In this document: piece by piece, positions 32,127-40,223 of the stretch | Numbering within the stretch: the first letter of the stretch is position 1 | Layout: the number at the start of each line of letters is the position of its first letter | Source: an uncultured Eubacteriales bacterium | Lineage (GTDB): Bacteria > Bacillota > Clostridia > Oscillospirales > Oscillospiraceae | DNA: 55,737 nt | Assembly (NCBI GenBank): GCA_934597725.1 | Contig: CAKTSK010000013.1 | Span: 1 to 55,737 of the forward strand | Direction of reading: 5' to 3' | Notes under the pieces: model-generated | The model's database searches: none | Told to the model about the DNA's origin: nothing | What the model saw: the letters and a program-made list of their open reading frames with translations, nothing else | Made by a program: the position numbers and the translations under genes

Positions 32127-32171
32127 TTGTCCACAAACTTATCCACATCGACTTTCCACCGGTGTGGATGG
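32127..32171. other. DnaA-box cluster upstream of mnmE
   Basis: TTATCCACA at 32139-32147 is a perfect DnaA box; TTGTCCACA at 32127-32135 differs by one base; TGTGGATGG at 32163-32171 (minus sense) and ATTTCCACA at 32075-32083 are weaker. They lie in a 268-bp non-coding gap. Whether they act in replication or in control of mnmE is unknown. Confidence 0.6.
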
Positions 32172-32253
32172 ATGCTGGCTGTCAAAGGCCGCTGTCAAGG
32201 GAAAATTTGACGGTGGATTCGACAAAATTCTGCCGGCCAGAAAGGAGGCCCCC

Positions 32254-33633
32254 ATGTCCCACCTCATCGCCGCCATCGCCACCCCCCCGGGAACGGGAGG
32301 CGTGGGCATCCTGCGGCTGTCCGGCCCGGGGGCCATCCGGGCCGCCGGCCAGGTTTTTCGCCCCAAAGGCCCCCTGTCCCTGGACCAGGCTCCCGACCGG
32401 CAGCTCCTCTATGGGACCCTGCTGGACCGGGAGGGGCGGACCCTGGACACCGGCCTGGCCTTCGGCAGCCGCGCCCCCCACAGCTACACCGGGGAGGAGA
32501 CGGCAGAGCTGCAATGCCACGGCTCCCCCATGGTCCTCTCCCTGGCTCTGGAAGCCCTGTACGCCGCCGGCGCCCAGCCCGCCCAGCCCGGGGAGTTCAC
32601 CCAGCGGGCCTTTCTCAACGGCAAGCTGGACCTGACCCAGGCCGAGGCCGTCATCGACCTCATCGAGGCCGAGACTCCCGCCGCCGCCCGGCAGGCCGCC
32701 GGTCAGCTCTCCGGGGCCTTGTCCCGGCAGATCGACGCCGTCTACCAGCACCTGACCGACATCATGGCCCACTTCTGCGCCGTGCTGGACTATCCCGACG
32801 AGGACATCGACCCCTTCCGCACCCAGCAGCTGGCCCGGGAGCTGGCCGAACAGCAGCAGACGTTGGAGGCCCTGCTGGCCACCGGCCGCCGGGGGGAGCG
32901 GCTGGCCCGGGGGATCTCCTGCGTCCTCATCGGCCAGCCCAACGCCGGCAAATCCTCCCTGCTCAACGCCCTGGCCGGGTACGACCGGGCCATCGTCACC
33001 CACCTGCCCGGCACCACCCGGGACACCATCGAGGTGACCGTGGAGCTGGGGGGCTACCCCTTCCGGCTGGTGGACACCGCCGGTCTGCGGGAGAGCCAGG
33101 ACCCCATCGAACAGCTGGGCGTGGCCCGCAGCCGGGCCGCGCTGGAGCAGGCAGACCTGGTGTTGCTGGTCTGCGACAGCTCCCTGGGCCTCACCGAGGC
33201 CGACCAGACCCTGCTGGCCCAAGCCGCCAGCAGGACCGACACCCTGGTGGTGGCCAACAAATGCGACCTGCCTGGGGCGGTCCCCCTCTCTCCCCCGGCC
33301 AACGCCGCCGGGGTGGTGACCCTGAGCGCCAAGACCGGCCAGGGCATGGCCGGTCTGGAAGAAGCCCTGGCCCAACTGGCCCAGCGGGCCTTTCCCCAGA
33401 CCCAGGCCGCTGCCGCCGGGGCCTTGCTCACCAACCGGCGGCAGACCGAGGCCGTGGACCGGGCCGCCCAGGCTGTGGCTCGGGCGGCGGAGGCGCTGGC
33501 CGCCGGCATGACCCCCGACGCCCTGCTCACCGACGTGGAGCAGGCCATGGCCGCTCTGGGCGAGCTGACGGGCAAGACCGTCCGGGATGACATCACCCGC
33601 CGGATCTTTGAACGCTTCTGCGTCGGCAAGTAA
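32254..33633 (+). CDS. mnmE: tRNA modification GTPase MnmE
   Basis: 459 residues. An N-terminal tetrahydrofolate-binding domain (IAAIATPPGTGGVGILRLSG), central helical domain, inserted G domain with G1 GQPNAGKSS, G2 TTRDT, G3 DTAGLR and G4 NKCD, and the C-terminal catalytic motif FCVGK. With MnmG it makes cmnm5-type modifications at U34. The start at 32254 has AAAGGAGG. mnmG, the usual neighbour, is not in the window; it is followed directly by an unrelated membrane protein. Confidence 0.96.
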   Translation: MSHLIAAIATPPGTGGVGILRLSGPGAIRAAGQVFRPKGPLSLDQAPDRQLLYGTLLDREGRTLDTGLAFGSRAPHSYTGEETAELQCHGSPMVLSLALEALYAAGAQPAQPGEFTQRAFLNGKLDLTQAEAVIDLIEAETPAAARQAAGQLSGALSRQIDAVYQHLTDIMAHFCAVLDYPDEDIDPFRTQQLARELAEQQQTLEALLATGRRGERLARGISCVLIGQPNAGKSSLLNALAGYDRAIVTHLPGTTRDTIEVTVELGGYPFRLVDTAGLRESQDPIEQLGVARSRAALEQADLVLLVCDSSLGLTEADQTLLAQAASRTDTLVVANKCDLPGAVPLSPPANAAGVVTLSAKTGQGMAGLEEALAQLAQRAFPQTQAAAAGALLTNRRQTEAVDRAAQAVARAAEALAAGMTPDALLTDVEQAMAALGELTGKTVRDDITRRIFERFCVGK

Positions 33634-33643
33634 GGAGGAACCC

Positions 33644-34525
33644 ATGTCCAAGCATCCCCTGTCCAAACGCAAGCGCCTGCGGCTGGCCATGGCCAAGGAG
33701 CTGCGGGAGCATCGCAGCTCCTTCCTGGTCTTTTCCGTGCTGCGGGTGCTGGTGGTGGTCTCTCTGGTGCGCCAGATCATGCTGGCCAACTACGAGAGCG
33801 CCTTCTTCTGCGTCCTCACCCTGCTGCTGCTGTATGTGCCCAGCTGGTTACAGGTCAAGCTGCGGGTGGAGCTGCCGCCGCCGCTGGAGATCACCGTTCT
33901 CTGCTTCATCTTCGCCGCAGAGATCCTGGGAGAGGTCAACGCCTTCTATGTGAACGTGCCCAACTGGGACACCATGCTCCACACCCTCAACGGCTTTCTG
34001 GCCGCGGCGGTGGGCTTTTCCATGGTGATCGTGCTCAACGACAACGAAAAGCTCACCTTTGAGCTTTCCCCCTTCTTCCTGGCCCTGCTGGCCTTCTGCT
34101 TCTCCATGACCATCGGGGTGCTGTGGGAGTTCTTTGAGTTCTTCATGGACTGGTTCTTCCACACCGACATGCAGAAGGACACCGTCATCCACACCATCCG
34201 CTCCGTGACCCTGGACCCCACCCACACCAACAAGGTCATCACCATCCACAACATCCGGGACGTGGCCGTGAACGGCAGCAGCCTGGGGCTGGGCGGCTAT
34301 CTGGACATCGGCCTCATCGACACCATGAAGGACCTGTTCGTGAACTTCATCGGGGCCTTTGTGTTCTCCGTCACCGGCTTCTTCTATGCCCGCAGCAAGG
34401 GCAAGAAAAAGACCCCCGCCCAGAGCTTTGTCCCCAGCCGGAAGCGGGCGGAGCAGGACTACCTGCGTCAGGTCTCCGAGCAGGCCGACCGGCCCGCCCC
34501 GGACGAGCCGGACCCGCCCCGCTGA
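33644..34525 (+). CDS. DUF2238-like polytopic membrane protein
   Basis: 293 residues; about seven helices. The stretch NWDTMLHTLNGFLAAAVGFSMV (here cited in part) and LWEFFEFFMDWFF resemble the YjdF/DUF2238 family of integral membrane proteins, including the His-rich turn HTDMQKDTVIHTIRS. The tail is charged and Pro-rich. AAGGAGGAACCC precedes the ATG, 10 bp after mnmE; likely cotranscribed. Function unknown. Confidence 0.75.
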   Translation: MSKHPLSKRKRLRLAMAKELREHRSSFLVFSVLRVLVVVSLVRQIMLANYESAFFCVLTLLLLYVPSWLQVKLRVELPPPLEITVLCFIFAAEILGEVNAFYVNVPNWDTMLHTLNGFLAAAVGFSMVIVLNDNEKLTFELSPFFLALLAFCFSMTIGVLWEFFEFFMDWFFHTDMQKDTVIHTIRSVTLDPTHTNKVITIHNIRDVAVNGSSLGLGGYLDIGLIDTMKDLFVNFIGAFVFSVTGFFYARSKGKKKTPAQSFVPSRKRAEQDYLRQVSEQADRPAPDEPDPPR

Positions 34526-34544
34526 TCCCCCAGCGCACAAAACA

Positions 34545-34588
34545 CCCCCGCCCGGCGGGACCTGCATGGCAGGCCCGCCGGGCGGGGG
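34545..34588. terminator. Strong GC hairpin between convergent genes
   Basis: About 20 bp of nearly perfect stem (CCCCCGCCCGGCGGG...CCTGC with its complement), ATG loop at 34566-34568; A-run before and T-run after are short. Confidence 0.82.
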
Positions 34589-34635
34589 CGTTTGCAAAAA
34601 GAAGGTGGATCAACTTGACACAAGCGGGGGGCCGG

Positions 34636-35046
34636 TCACGGCTGTTCTGCCTCCCGCATGATGATCAGATTCAGGAACTGGGCATTGCGGACGATGTAGG
34701 TGGCCACAGACCCCAGCTTTTGCAGGGGACCCCGGCTGGACCGGGTCATGACCAAGGAGTCGTAGCCCTTTTCCCGGGCAAACTGGACGATCTCCGGCCC
34801 GGGGTTGCCCCGCAGCAGGGCGGTGTCCACGGGCTTGCCCTCCAGAAGGGCGGCGAAGGTGTCCAACTCCTGTTCGGCTTTGCGCCAGATCCGTTCCCGC
34901 TCAAAGTGGCCGTCAATGTGCATCTGGTCCGGCAGGACCATGAGCAGGGTGATGGCCACGTCCTGGTTGGCATAGATCTGCTTGACCAGGTCGATGGTAC
35001 GCAGGCTGCGGGCGCTGCCGTCGATGGGCAACAGCACTTTCTTCAT
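34636..35046 (-). CDS. Universal stress protein, UspA family (third of three)
   Basis: 136 residues, single Usp domain. MKKVLLPIDGSARS at the start, and the ATP-binding end in MTRSSRGPLQKLGSVATYIV. The G-x2-G-x9-G-S form of ATP-binding UspA is changed: R-S-S-R-G then GSVATYI. The start at 35046 has AAAGGAGG about 12 nt upstream. 115 bp separate it from the second copy, with a terminator between. Confidence 0.88.
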   Translation of the reverse strand: MKKVLLPIDGSARSLRTIDLVKQIYANQDVAITLLMVLPDQMHIDGHFERERIWRKAEQELDTFAALLEGKPVDTALLRGNPGPEIVQFAREKGYDSLVMTRSSRGPLQKLGSVATYIVRNAQFLNLIIMREAEQP

Positions 35047-35083
35047 GGAAACGTCAGCCTCCTTTCCCAGGCGGTCGTGGTTG

Positions 35084-35117
35084 AAAAAGAGGGGAAAGAC
35101 CCGCGTCTTTCCCCTCT
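35084..35117 (-). terminator. Terminator between usp genes
   Basis: AGAGGGGAAAGAC (35088-35100) pairs with GTCTTTCCCCTCT (35105-35117), four-base loop, and TTTTT follows on the minus strand. It would attenuate reading into the last usp gene. Confidence 0.88.
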
Positions 35118-35160
35118 GGCAGTGCGATATGGTCCCCGGGGGGCCCGGGGCACAGAACAC

Positions 35161-35607
35161 TCAGCCTTCTCCCAGCACGGTGGTGGTGATGAAGGTGGCG
35201 TTGCTGACGATGTAGGTGGAAACCGAACCCAGCTTCTGGGTGCTGCCCCGGCTGGACCGGGTCATGAGGATGGAGTCAAAGCCGCCGTCCTTGGCAAACT
35301 GGATGATCTCCGGCCCGGGGCTGCCGAAGCGCTGGGCCACGTCCACCTTGAAGCCGGGCAGGAGCTTGGCAAAGCTGTCCAGCAGCAGGCGGCTCTCCTC
35401 GGCGGTCTGAGGATCAACGATGATGTCCTCATGCTCCTCTACCGGCCGGACCTCGTCGTTCTCGTCGGTCAGCTTTGAGGGACGGGGCTCGGGGGTGACC
35501 ATGAGAATGGTCATCTCCGTCTCTTCGGGGAGGAAGGTCTGCTTGGCCACCTGAATGGCGCGCAGGCTGCGGGGGCTTCCGTCAATAGGCAGTAGGATCT
35601 TTTTCAT
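35161..35607 (-). CDS. Universal stress protein, UspA family (second of three)
   Basis: 148 residues. It shares MKKILLPIDGSPRSLRA and MTRSSRGSTQKLGSVSTYIV with its neighbours, but has a longer acidic insert (ENDEVRPVEEHEDIIVD, around 48-66) between the second strand and helix. GGAGG precedes ATG with about eight bases. Confidence 0.88.
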   Translation of the reverse strand: MKKILLPIDGSPRSLRAIQVAKQTFLPEETEMTILMVTPEPRPSKLTDENDEVRPVEEHEDIIVDPQTAEESRLLLDSFAKLLPGFKVDVAQRFGSPGPEIIQFAKDGGFDSILMTRSSRGSTQKLGSVSTYIVSNATFITTTVLGEG

Positions 35608-35700
35608 CGTGGTACCTCCAAGTCATACACAGTAGGTCGGTTCTCTCTCTCCCCCGCACAGGGGAGGGGGACGGGGTTCTCGCTGGGTTGGGGCTGGGGA

Positions 35701-36111
35701 TCAGTCGTCTTCTTCCCGCATGACAAGCACATCCAGGAAGGAGGCGTTGCGGACGATGTAGGTGGCCACCGAGCCCAGCTTGCGGATGGGCCCCCGGCTG
35801 GACCGGGTCATGATGATGACGTCGGTCCCGGCTTCCTTGGCATACTCTACGATCTCCACACCAGGGGCGCTGCCCAGAAGGACCTGGGTCTTTACCTGAT
35901 AGTCCGGCAGCATGTCTGCCACGGCCTGCAGCTCGGGCTGGGCCTTTTCGGCGTTGTGCCGGATCTCGTCCATGGAGTTGATGTACAGCTGGGCGCTGAC
36001 CACCTTGACGATGGTGATGTCGCTCTCGGCGGGGTCGCAGAGCTGCTTGACCACCTCGACGGTGCGGATGCTTCGCTTGCTGCCATCCACAGGCAAAAGA
36101 ATCTTTTTCAT
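35701..36111 (-). CDS. Universal stress protein, UspA family (first of three)
   Basis: 136 residues, MKKILLPVDGSKRSIRT and MTRSSRGPIRKLGSVATYIV. First gene after a strong promoter at 36150-36178. It is nearer in sequence to the third copy than to the second. Usp proteins bind ATP or AMP and help survive stress or growth arrest; exact target unknown. Confidence 0.88.
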   Translation of the reverse strand: MKKILLPVDGSKRSIRTVEVVKQLCDPAESDITIVKVVSAQLYINSMDEIRHNAEKAQPELQAVADMLPDYQVKTQVLLGSAPGVEIVEYAKEAGTDVIIMTRSSRGPIRKLGSVATYIVRNASFLDVLVMREEDD

Positions 36112-36149
36112 GAGATACCCTCCTTGGCGCGGCTCCTTTTTACACCCTT

Positions 36150-36178
36150 AGTATACAACTAAACCAAAAGAAAGTCAA
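36150..36178 (-). promoter_or_regulatory. Promoter of the usp cluster
   Basis: Minus strand TTGACT (36173-36178), 17 bp, TATACT (36150-36155), about 40 bp upstream of the first usp gene. Confidence 0.82.
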
Positions 36179-36222
36179 GATACCTGGACCACTTTCGGGA
36201 AAATGCCCAAGAGCCTGTCCCA

Positions 36223-37119
36223 TCACTTGCCGTGGAGGATGGTGTAGGCCCCGGGGACCACCTCGATCTCGGCCACGGTGTGGGCCCCGCCGGCCTCGCC
36301 GTCCAGGGTCCACAGCAGCTCGTCGGCGGCGGTGATGGTCACCTTGGGGGTGGAGAAGGTGGTGAGCATGGAGCTGAGAGAGGAGGGGTCGGTCTTGAGC
36401 AAGGCCCGGCTGAACTCCTCTATATCCTTGGCGTCCCGGACGGGGGAGATGAGGGTGACCTCCAGCAGCCCGTCGGACAGGTCCGGGTGGCCGGGGGGGA
36501 AGTTCTGGAAGCGGCCCACGGAGGTGGTGTTGCTCACCATGCCGTAGAGGAAGTCCCCCTCTATGACCTGGTCCTCATACTCCACCTTGATGTGGTGAGG
36601 CTTGATGGAGGGCAGGTTTTTCACCACCTCCAGCATGTAAGCGTTGTAGCCCAGCAGGTTTTTGGCCTTCTGGGAGGTGGAATAGGAGATCTCCGTAAAG
36701 GCCCCGAAGGCGGCCACATAGAGAAAGCTCTTGCCGTTGAAGCGCCCCATGTCGTGGATGTGGGGCACCCCGGTCACGGCCGTCACGGCCAGCTGGGTGA
36801 GCTTGTCCGAGGGCAGGTCCAGGTTTTTGGAAAAGTCGTTGGTGCTGCCCACGGGCACATAGCCGATCACCGGCTGCACCGGCAGGCGGGAGGCCCCGGC
36901 GATGGCCTCGCTGAGGGTGCCGTCGCCCCCGGCCACCACCACCTGGTCGTAGTCGGCGCTCCAGCGGACGACGGCCTCCCCGGCGTCGCCGGGGTACTGG
37001 GTGGGATAGGCCGTGACCAGACACCCCTGTTCCGTCATGGCGTTGAGAATGTCGGACAGGTTGGTCCACGTCTTGCTCTTCCCCGCGTGGCGGTTATAGA
37101 TGAACAGGACCCGTTTCAT
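36223..37119 (-). CDS. Diacylglycerol/lipid kinase (YegS/DagK family)
   Basis: 298 residues. Catalytic-domain motif VVAGGDGTLSEAI and the GSTNDFSKNL loop are present; the C-terminal beta domain ends with DGEAGG. Phosphorylates diacylglycerol or a related lipid, recycling it to phosphatidic acid. The start at 37119 has GGAGGGACCGCC before ATG; a longer frame upstream runs across the promoter and is rejected. Diverges from ylmH. Confidence 0.92.
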   Translation of the reverse strand: MKRVLFIYNRHAGKSKTWTNLSDILNAMTEQGCLVTAYPTQYPGDAGEAVVRWSADYDQVVVAGGDGTLSEAIAGASRLPVQPVIGYVPVGSTNDFSKNLDLPSDKLTQLAVTAVTGVPHIHDMGRFNGKSFLYVAAFGAFTEISYSTSQKAKNLLGYNAYMLEVVKNLPSIKPHHIKVEYEDQVIEGDFLYGMVSNTTSVGRFQNFPPGHPDLSDGLLEVTLISPVRDAKDIEEFSRALLKTDPSSLSSMLTTFSTPKVTITAADELLWTLDGEAGGAHTVAEIEVVPGAYTILHGK

Positions 37120-37177
37120 GGCGGTCCCTCCTTTGCAAGTCCTTCCCGCCCTCCGGGCAGGCGGGATAAATAAGAAG

Positions 37178-37206
37178 ATTATAAACCCTCCCCTATCCGT
37201 TGACAA
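37178..37206 (-). promoter_or_regulatory. Promoter of the lipid kinase gene
   Basis: Minus strand TTGTCA (37201-37206), 17 bp, TATAAT (37178-37183). Confidence 0.82.
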
Positions 37207-37229
37207 TAGGCATATTGACAGGATATACT
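37200..37229 (+). promoter_or_regulatory. Promoter of ylmH
   Basis: TTGACA (37200-37205), 18 bp, TATACT (37224-37229). The -35 overlaps the -35 of the divergent lipid kinase promoter. Confidence 0.8.
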
Positions 37230-37301
37230 GAGGAAAGCACGATCCCCGGCCGGACCCCACCGGGTCCGCCGGTTTTCGACCCCGGAGAGGAGGCACGCCC
37301 C

Positions 37302-38099
37302 GTGAACAAGACACAACTGCTGGACAAATACGCCGCCGACAGCGACAGCCGCCTGGTCCTGGCCCGGGTGCTGGACCAGCAGCAGCGGGCCGAGCAGCGG
37401 GGGCTGCCCACCCACACCGCCTTCCTCTCCCCCGCCCAGCAGGCCCAGAGCGCCGACCTGCTCATGGCCGCCGCCCCGGGCCAGGGCCTGCTCCACGGCG
37501 GCTATCCCGACGCCGAGCGCAAGCTGTGGGCCTTTCTGCCCGACTGGCTGGACGAGGAGACCTGGCTGGCCGGCGAGGACTGCCCCCTCCGGGCCGTGTC
37601 CGTGACGGTCCCCGCCGGGGCCAAGCTCACCCACCGGGATTACCTCGGCTCCCTCATGGGCCTGGGCCTGACCCGGGAAAAGCTGGGGGACATCCTGCTC
37701 ACCGACGGCGGGGCCCAGGTCATCGTCCTGGCAGAGGCCGCCCCCATCCTCCTGTCCCAGTGGGACAAGGCCGGGCGGTATCCCGTCACCCTGGCCCCCC
37801 TGCCCCTGGACCAGCTCACCCCCACCCCGGGGGAGTGCAAAGAAGTCCGGGCCACCGTGGCCTCCCCCCGGCTGGACGCCGTGCTGGCGGCGGGCTTTTC
37901 CATCCCCCGCAGCCGGGCCGCCGACCTCATCCGGGGCGGCCGGGTGCAGGTGAACCACCGCCCCTGCGACAAGGCCGACAAGCCCGTGGCCGAGGGGGAC
38001 ACCCTCACCTGCCGGGGGCTGGGCAAATGCGTGCTGCGGACGGTGGGCGGCACCTCCAAGCGGGGGCGGACCATCCTGCTCCTGGACCGCTACGGCTGA
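37302..38099 (+). CDS. ylmH: S4-domain RNA-binding protein YlmH
   Basis: 265 residues. Two N-terminal domains with the family marks (THTAFLSPAQQ, HRDYLGSLMGLGLTREKLGDI) and a C-terminal S4 domain (RLDAVLAAGFSIPRSRAADLIRGG written in parts, VNHRPC). YlmH binds the ribosome/peptidyl-tRNA-50S complexes in a rescue pathway in Bacillus. It starts with GTG at 37302, AGGAGG eight nt before. It lacks the usual ylm neighbours (divIVA, sepF) here. Confidence 0.92.
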   Translation: MNKTQLLDKYAADSDSRLVLARVLDQQQRAEQRGLPTHTAFLSPAQQAQSADLLMAAAPGQGLLHGGYPDAERKLWAFLPDWLDEETWLAGEDCPLRAVSVTVPAGAKLTHRDYLGSLMGLGLTREKLGDILLTDGGAQVIVLAEAAPILLSQWDKAGRYPVTLAPLPLDQLTPTPGECKEVRATVASPRLDAVLAAGFSIPRSRAADLIRGGRVQVNHRPCDKADKPVAEGDTLTCRGLGKCVLRTVGGTSKRGRTILLLDRYG

Positions 38100-38131
38100 C
38101 CCCCGCCAAACTCACCGGAAAGGACACCGAT

Positions 38132-38353
38132 ATGACGGAAGAACGCATCGCCCGGCTCAACGAGCTGGCCCGCAAAAGCAAGACCATCGGCCTGACCGAG
38201 GCCGAGAAACAGGAACAGGCCCTGCTGCGCCAGGAGTATCTGGCCGCCATCCGGCAGAGCCTGGAAGCCCAGCTGGACAACGTCTACTTCGTGGAGAAGG
38301 ACGGCACCAAGACCAAGCTGAAGAAAAAGGACCAGGGCGGCCCCCTGTCCTGA
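38132..38353 (+). CDS. DUF896 family protein (YnzC-like)
   Basis: 73 residues. Helical hairpin with ERIARLNELARKSKTIGLT, then EQALLRQEYLAAIR, the DUF896 signature (UPF0291). AAAGGACACCGAT precedes ATG. It follows ylmH by 32 bp. Small cytosolic proteins of unknown role in Firmicutes. Confidence 0.93.
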   Translation: MTEERIARLNELARKSKTIGLTEAEKQEQALLRQEYLAAIRQSLEAQLDNVYFVEKDGTKTKLKKKDQGGPLS

Positions 38354-38431
38354 CCCCCACCGGCAACGACGCCCCCGGCGTTTTGCAGGGCGGCTCCGCC
38401 GCCCCCCTAATCATAAGGAGGAATCGAAACC

Positions 38432-38788
38432 ATGCCCAGTATGTACGTCAACGTCCCCAAGCTGGAACAGCAGACCAAGGACACCCTGGCAGCCAAGCTC
38501 TACGACGCCGCTGCCCCCATCCTGAAGGCCCCCCACATCTACACCTTCGTCAACGAGTACGAGACCCTCTACGAAAACGGCCAGCCCGCCCCCCAGAAGA
38601 TGGTGGTGGCCAACATCGAGGCCGGCCCCATCAAGGAGGAGAAGGTCAACGCCATCGCCGAGGGGATGCGCGCGGCGGTGCGGGAGGTCCTGGGCGAGGA
38701 CAAGGACCTCACCCTGGTCTTTCACGACAACGGCCTGGACCGCATCGCCATCGGCGGCGTGACCATCGCCACGAAGATGAAGAAATGA
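38432..38788 (+). CDS. Tautomerase/MIF-like protein
   Basis: 118 residues with two beta-alpha-beta halves, MPSMYVNVPKLEQQTKDTLA and then MVVANIEAGPIKEEKVNAIA, like the 4-oxalocrotonate tautomerase/MIF fold. Pro2 would be the catalytic amino-terminal proline once Met is removed. Sequence homology to a named family is weak, so the function is inference. AAGGAGGAATCG lies before ATG. Followed by a terminator. Confidence 0.6.
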   Translation: MPSMYVNVPKLEQQTKDTLAAKLYDAAAPILKAPHIYTFVNEYETLYENGQPAPQKMVVANIEAGPIKEEKVNAIAEGMRAAVREVLGEDKDLTLVFHDNGLDRIAIGGVTIATKMKK

Positions 38789-38797
38789 TCTGGCTGA

Positions 38798-38830
38798 AAG
38801 GGCCCTCTCCCGTCGGGAAGGGTCCTTTTT
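38798..38830 (+). terminator. Terminator after the tautomerase-like gene
   Basis: Stem AAAGGGCCCTCTCCC with GGGAAGGGTCCTTT and a GTC loop; T5 follows. A few mismatches lie in the middle. Confidence 0.8.
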
Positions 38831-38875
38831 GTTGTTTTGCACAAATTCAGCCGGGGTTTTTCTCCCCTTTTCCGG

Positions 38876-38904
38876 TTGACTTTCCCCCCGGAACATGGTA
38901 TACC
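38876..38904 (+). promoter_or_regulatory. Promoter of the 99-residue membrane protein gene
   Basis: TTGACT (38876-38881), 17 bp, TATACC (38899-38904). Confidence 0.72.
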
Positions 38905-39000
38905 TCACCATAGAAGGGGGGTGCGTGCTTCCCCAAAACACGCCGCTGAGACGAGACCCACTACCGTTCCTGTGCCAAAAAGGAAACGAGGTGCCTGACG

Positions 39001-39300
39001 ATGATCGTTCTCCAATGCTGTTTGGGAGAGTTCTCCCTGTATTTCCTCCTGGCTGTGGTGCTGGGAGTGGTGCTCCGGCAGCTGCTGTTGCTGGTGGGCC
39101 ACGGCAGCACCCACATGACCTCGCTGGCCGCTGTGGGCTATGTGGTCTGCGAGATCTTCGCCTCCAAGGTCTATGCCGGGCTGCTGCCCGGCCAGTGGGC
39201 GATGTTCCTGGGCGTGGCCTGTCTGGGCCTGTTCCTGGGCGGGCTGCTCCACTGGCTCATCCTGTTGCTCAACCGCAGGCAGGCAGCGCCCCTGACCTGA
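39001..39300 (+). CDS. Small membrane protein
   Basis: 99 residues, with three helices (about 8-30, 40-58 and 66-90), ending LLNRRQAAPLT. GAGGTGCCTGACG before ATG. Not a recognised family. Single gene between a promoter and a strong terminator. Confidence 0.68.
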   Translation: MIVLQCCLGEFSLYFLLAVVLGVVLRQLLLLVGHGSTHMTSLAAVGYVVCEIFASKVYAGLLPGQWAMFLGVACLGLFLGGLLHWLILLLNRRQAAPLT

Positions 39301-39319
39301 TCCCTTCCATTCCCGTCAA

Positions 39320-39353
39320 GGGCACGGCTTCTTCGGAAGCCGTGCCCTTTTTT
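39320..39353 (+). terminator. Intrinsic terminator with UUCG tetraloop
   Basis: GGGCACGGCTTC (39320-39331), loop TTCG, GAAGCCGTGCCC (39336-39347), then T6. Confidence 0.93.
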
Positions 39354-39422
39354 GCCGGCTGTGCCGGGCGTTCCCCCACCCGTTTCGGCGGGGTTTTTCG
39401 TCATTTTGTAATAAAAATTTTG

Positions 39423-39451
39423 TTGACAGTCCCCTTGGATTATGGTATTTA
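39423..39451 (+). promoter_or_regulatory. Promoter of the tandem paralogue pair
   Basis: TTGACA (39423-39428), 17 bp, TATTTA (39446-39451), about 155 bp before the first gene. Confidence 0.68.
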
Positions 39452-39605
39452 TAAGATACTCCTATCCCCTCTTTCTGACCGGAGACAGCGAAACAAGTTG
39501 TGCTGGCTGTGGCCTGCGGGGGCTGTCCCTTCTTCCTCGGTATGATGCACCGCCGGGCGCCCTGTCTCCCGTTGTCAGCGCTCACCCAAGAAAGTGAGGT
39601 CGCTT

Positions 39606-40178
39606 ATGAACGCCGAAACAAAAGCGAAGAGGAAACCCTTCTGGATCAAGCTGCTGCTGGTCCTCCTTCTCCTGCTGGTCCTACGCGGGATATTGATCCT
39701 GATGGCCCTGCGCGAAACCTGCCCCACCCAAGTCTCCTGGAACGGAGAGGCCGTGGCCGCCCCACTGATCGTCGGCTCGGCAGAGCCGCGCCGGGACGGC
39801 ACACGCATCGCCGTAAATTGCTCCATCCTCGACCGTTCCGTCTACCAAGCCACCGTCTATGTGTGGAAAGACGAGGTATGTCTGGACCCGGCAGGCACCT
39901 CTGTCCGCCCCATCCTGACCGCAGAGAACCGGATCATCCGCCACACCTTCGACACGGAACCGGGGGCGGACTACCGCATCTGCCTGGATATGAAAACGGG
40001 ACACGGGCTGCGCTACCTCTACTGCCTGACCCCCACGGACAACCCCGCGCCCGACTTACAGCTGGTGGACGTGCTGGACGCCGCCACCGGTGAGTATCTC
40101 TACAGCATCCAGGAGCAGCAAGACGGCAGACTCATCGCCCTCACCCGGACCCCCACCGCTTTGCCCACCGCCGGGTGA
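39606..40178 (+). CDS. Membrane-anchored protein, tandem paralogue 1
   Basis: 190 residues. Signal anchor (FWIKLLLVLLLLLVLRGILI) then a beta-rich outside domain with CPTQVSWNGEAVAAPL, YVWKDEVCLDPAG, EPGADYRICLDMKTGHGLRYL and DVLDAATGEYLYSIQEQ. Four to five cysteines could form disulfides. Closely related to the next gene. Start MNAETKAKRK with GAGGTCGCTT upstream. Function unknown. Confidence 0.75.
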   Translation: MNAETKAKRKPFWIKLLLVLLLLLVLRGILILMALRETCPTQVSWNGEAVAAPLIVGSAEPRRDGTRIAVNCSILDRSVYQATVYVWKDEVCLDPAGTSVRPILTAENRIIRHTFDTEPGADYRICLDMKTGHGLRYLYCLTPTDNPAPDLQLVDVLDAATGEYLYSIQEQQDGRLIALTRTPTALPTAG

Positions 40179-40223
40179 CCCCCCAACACAGCACACCGCC
40201 TCCAGATGAAAGGAAGGCAGCTT

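Noticed and set aside
32127..32147. Chromosome origin oriC
   Set aside because: dnaA, rpmH and an AT-rich unwinding region are not seen; boxes alone are not enough.
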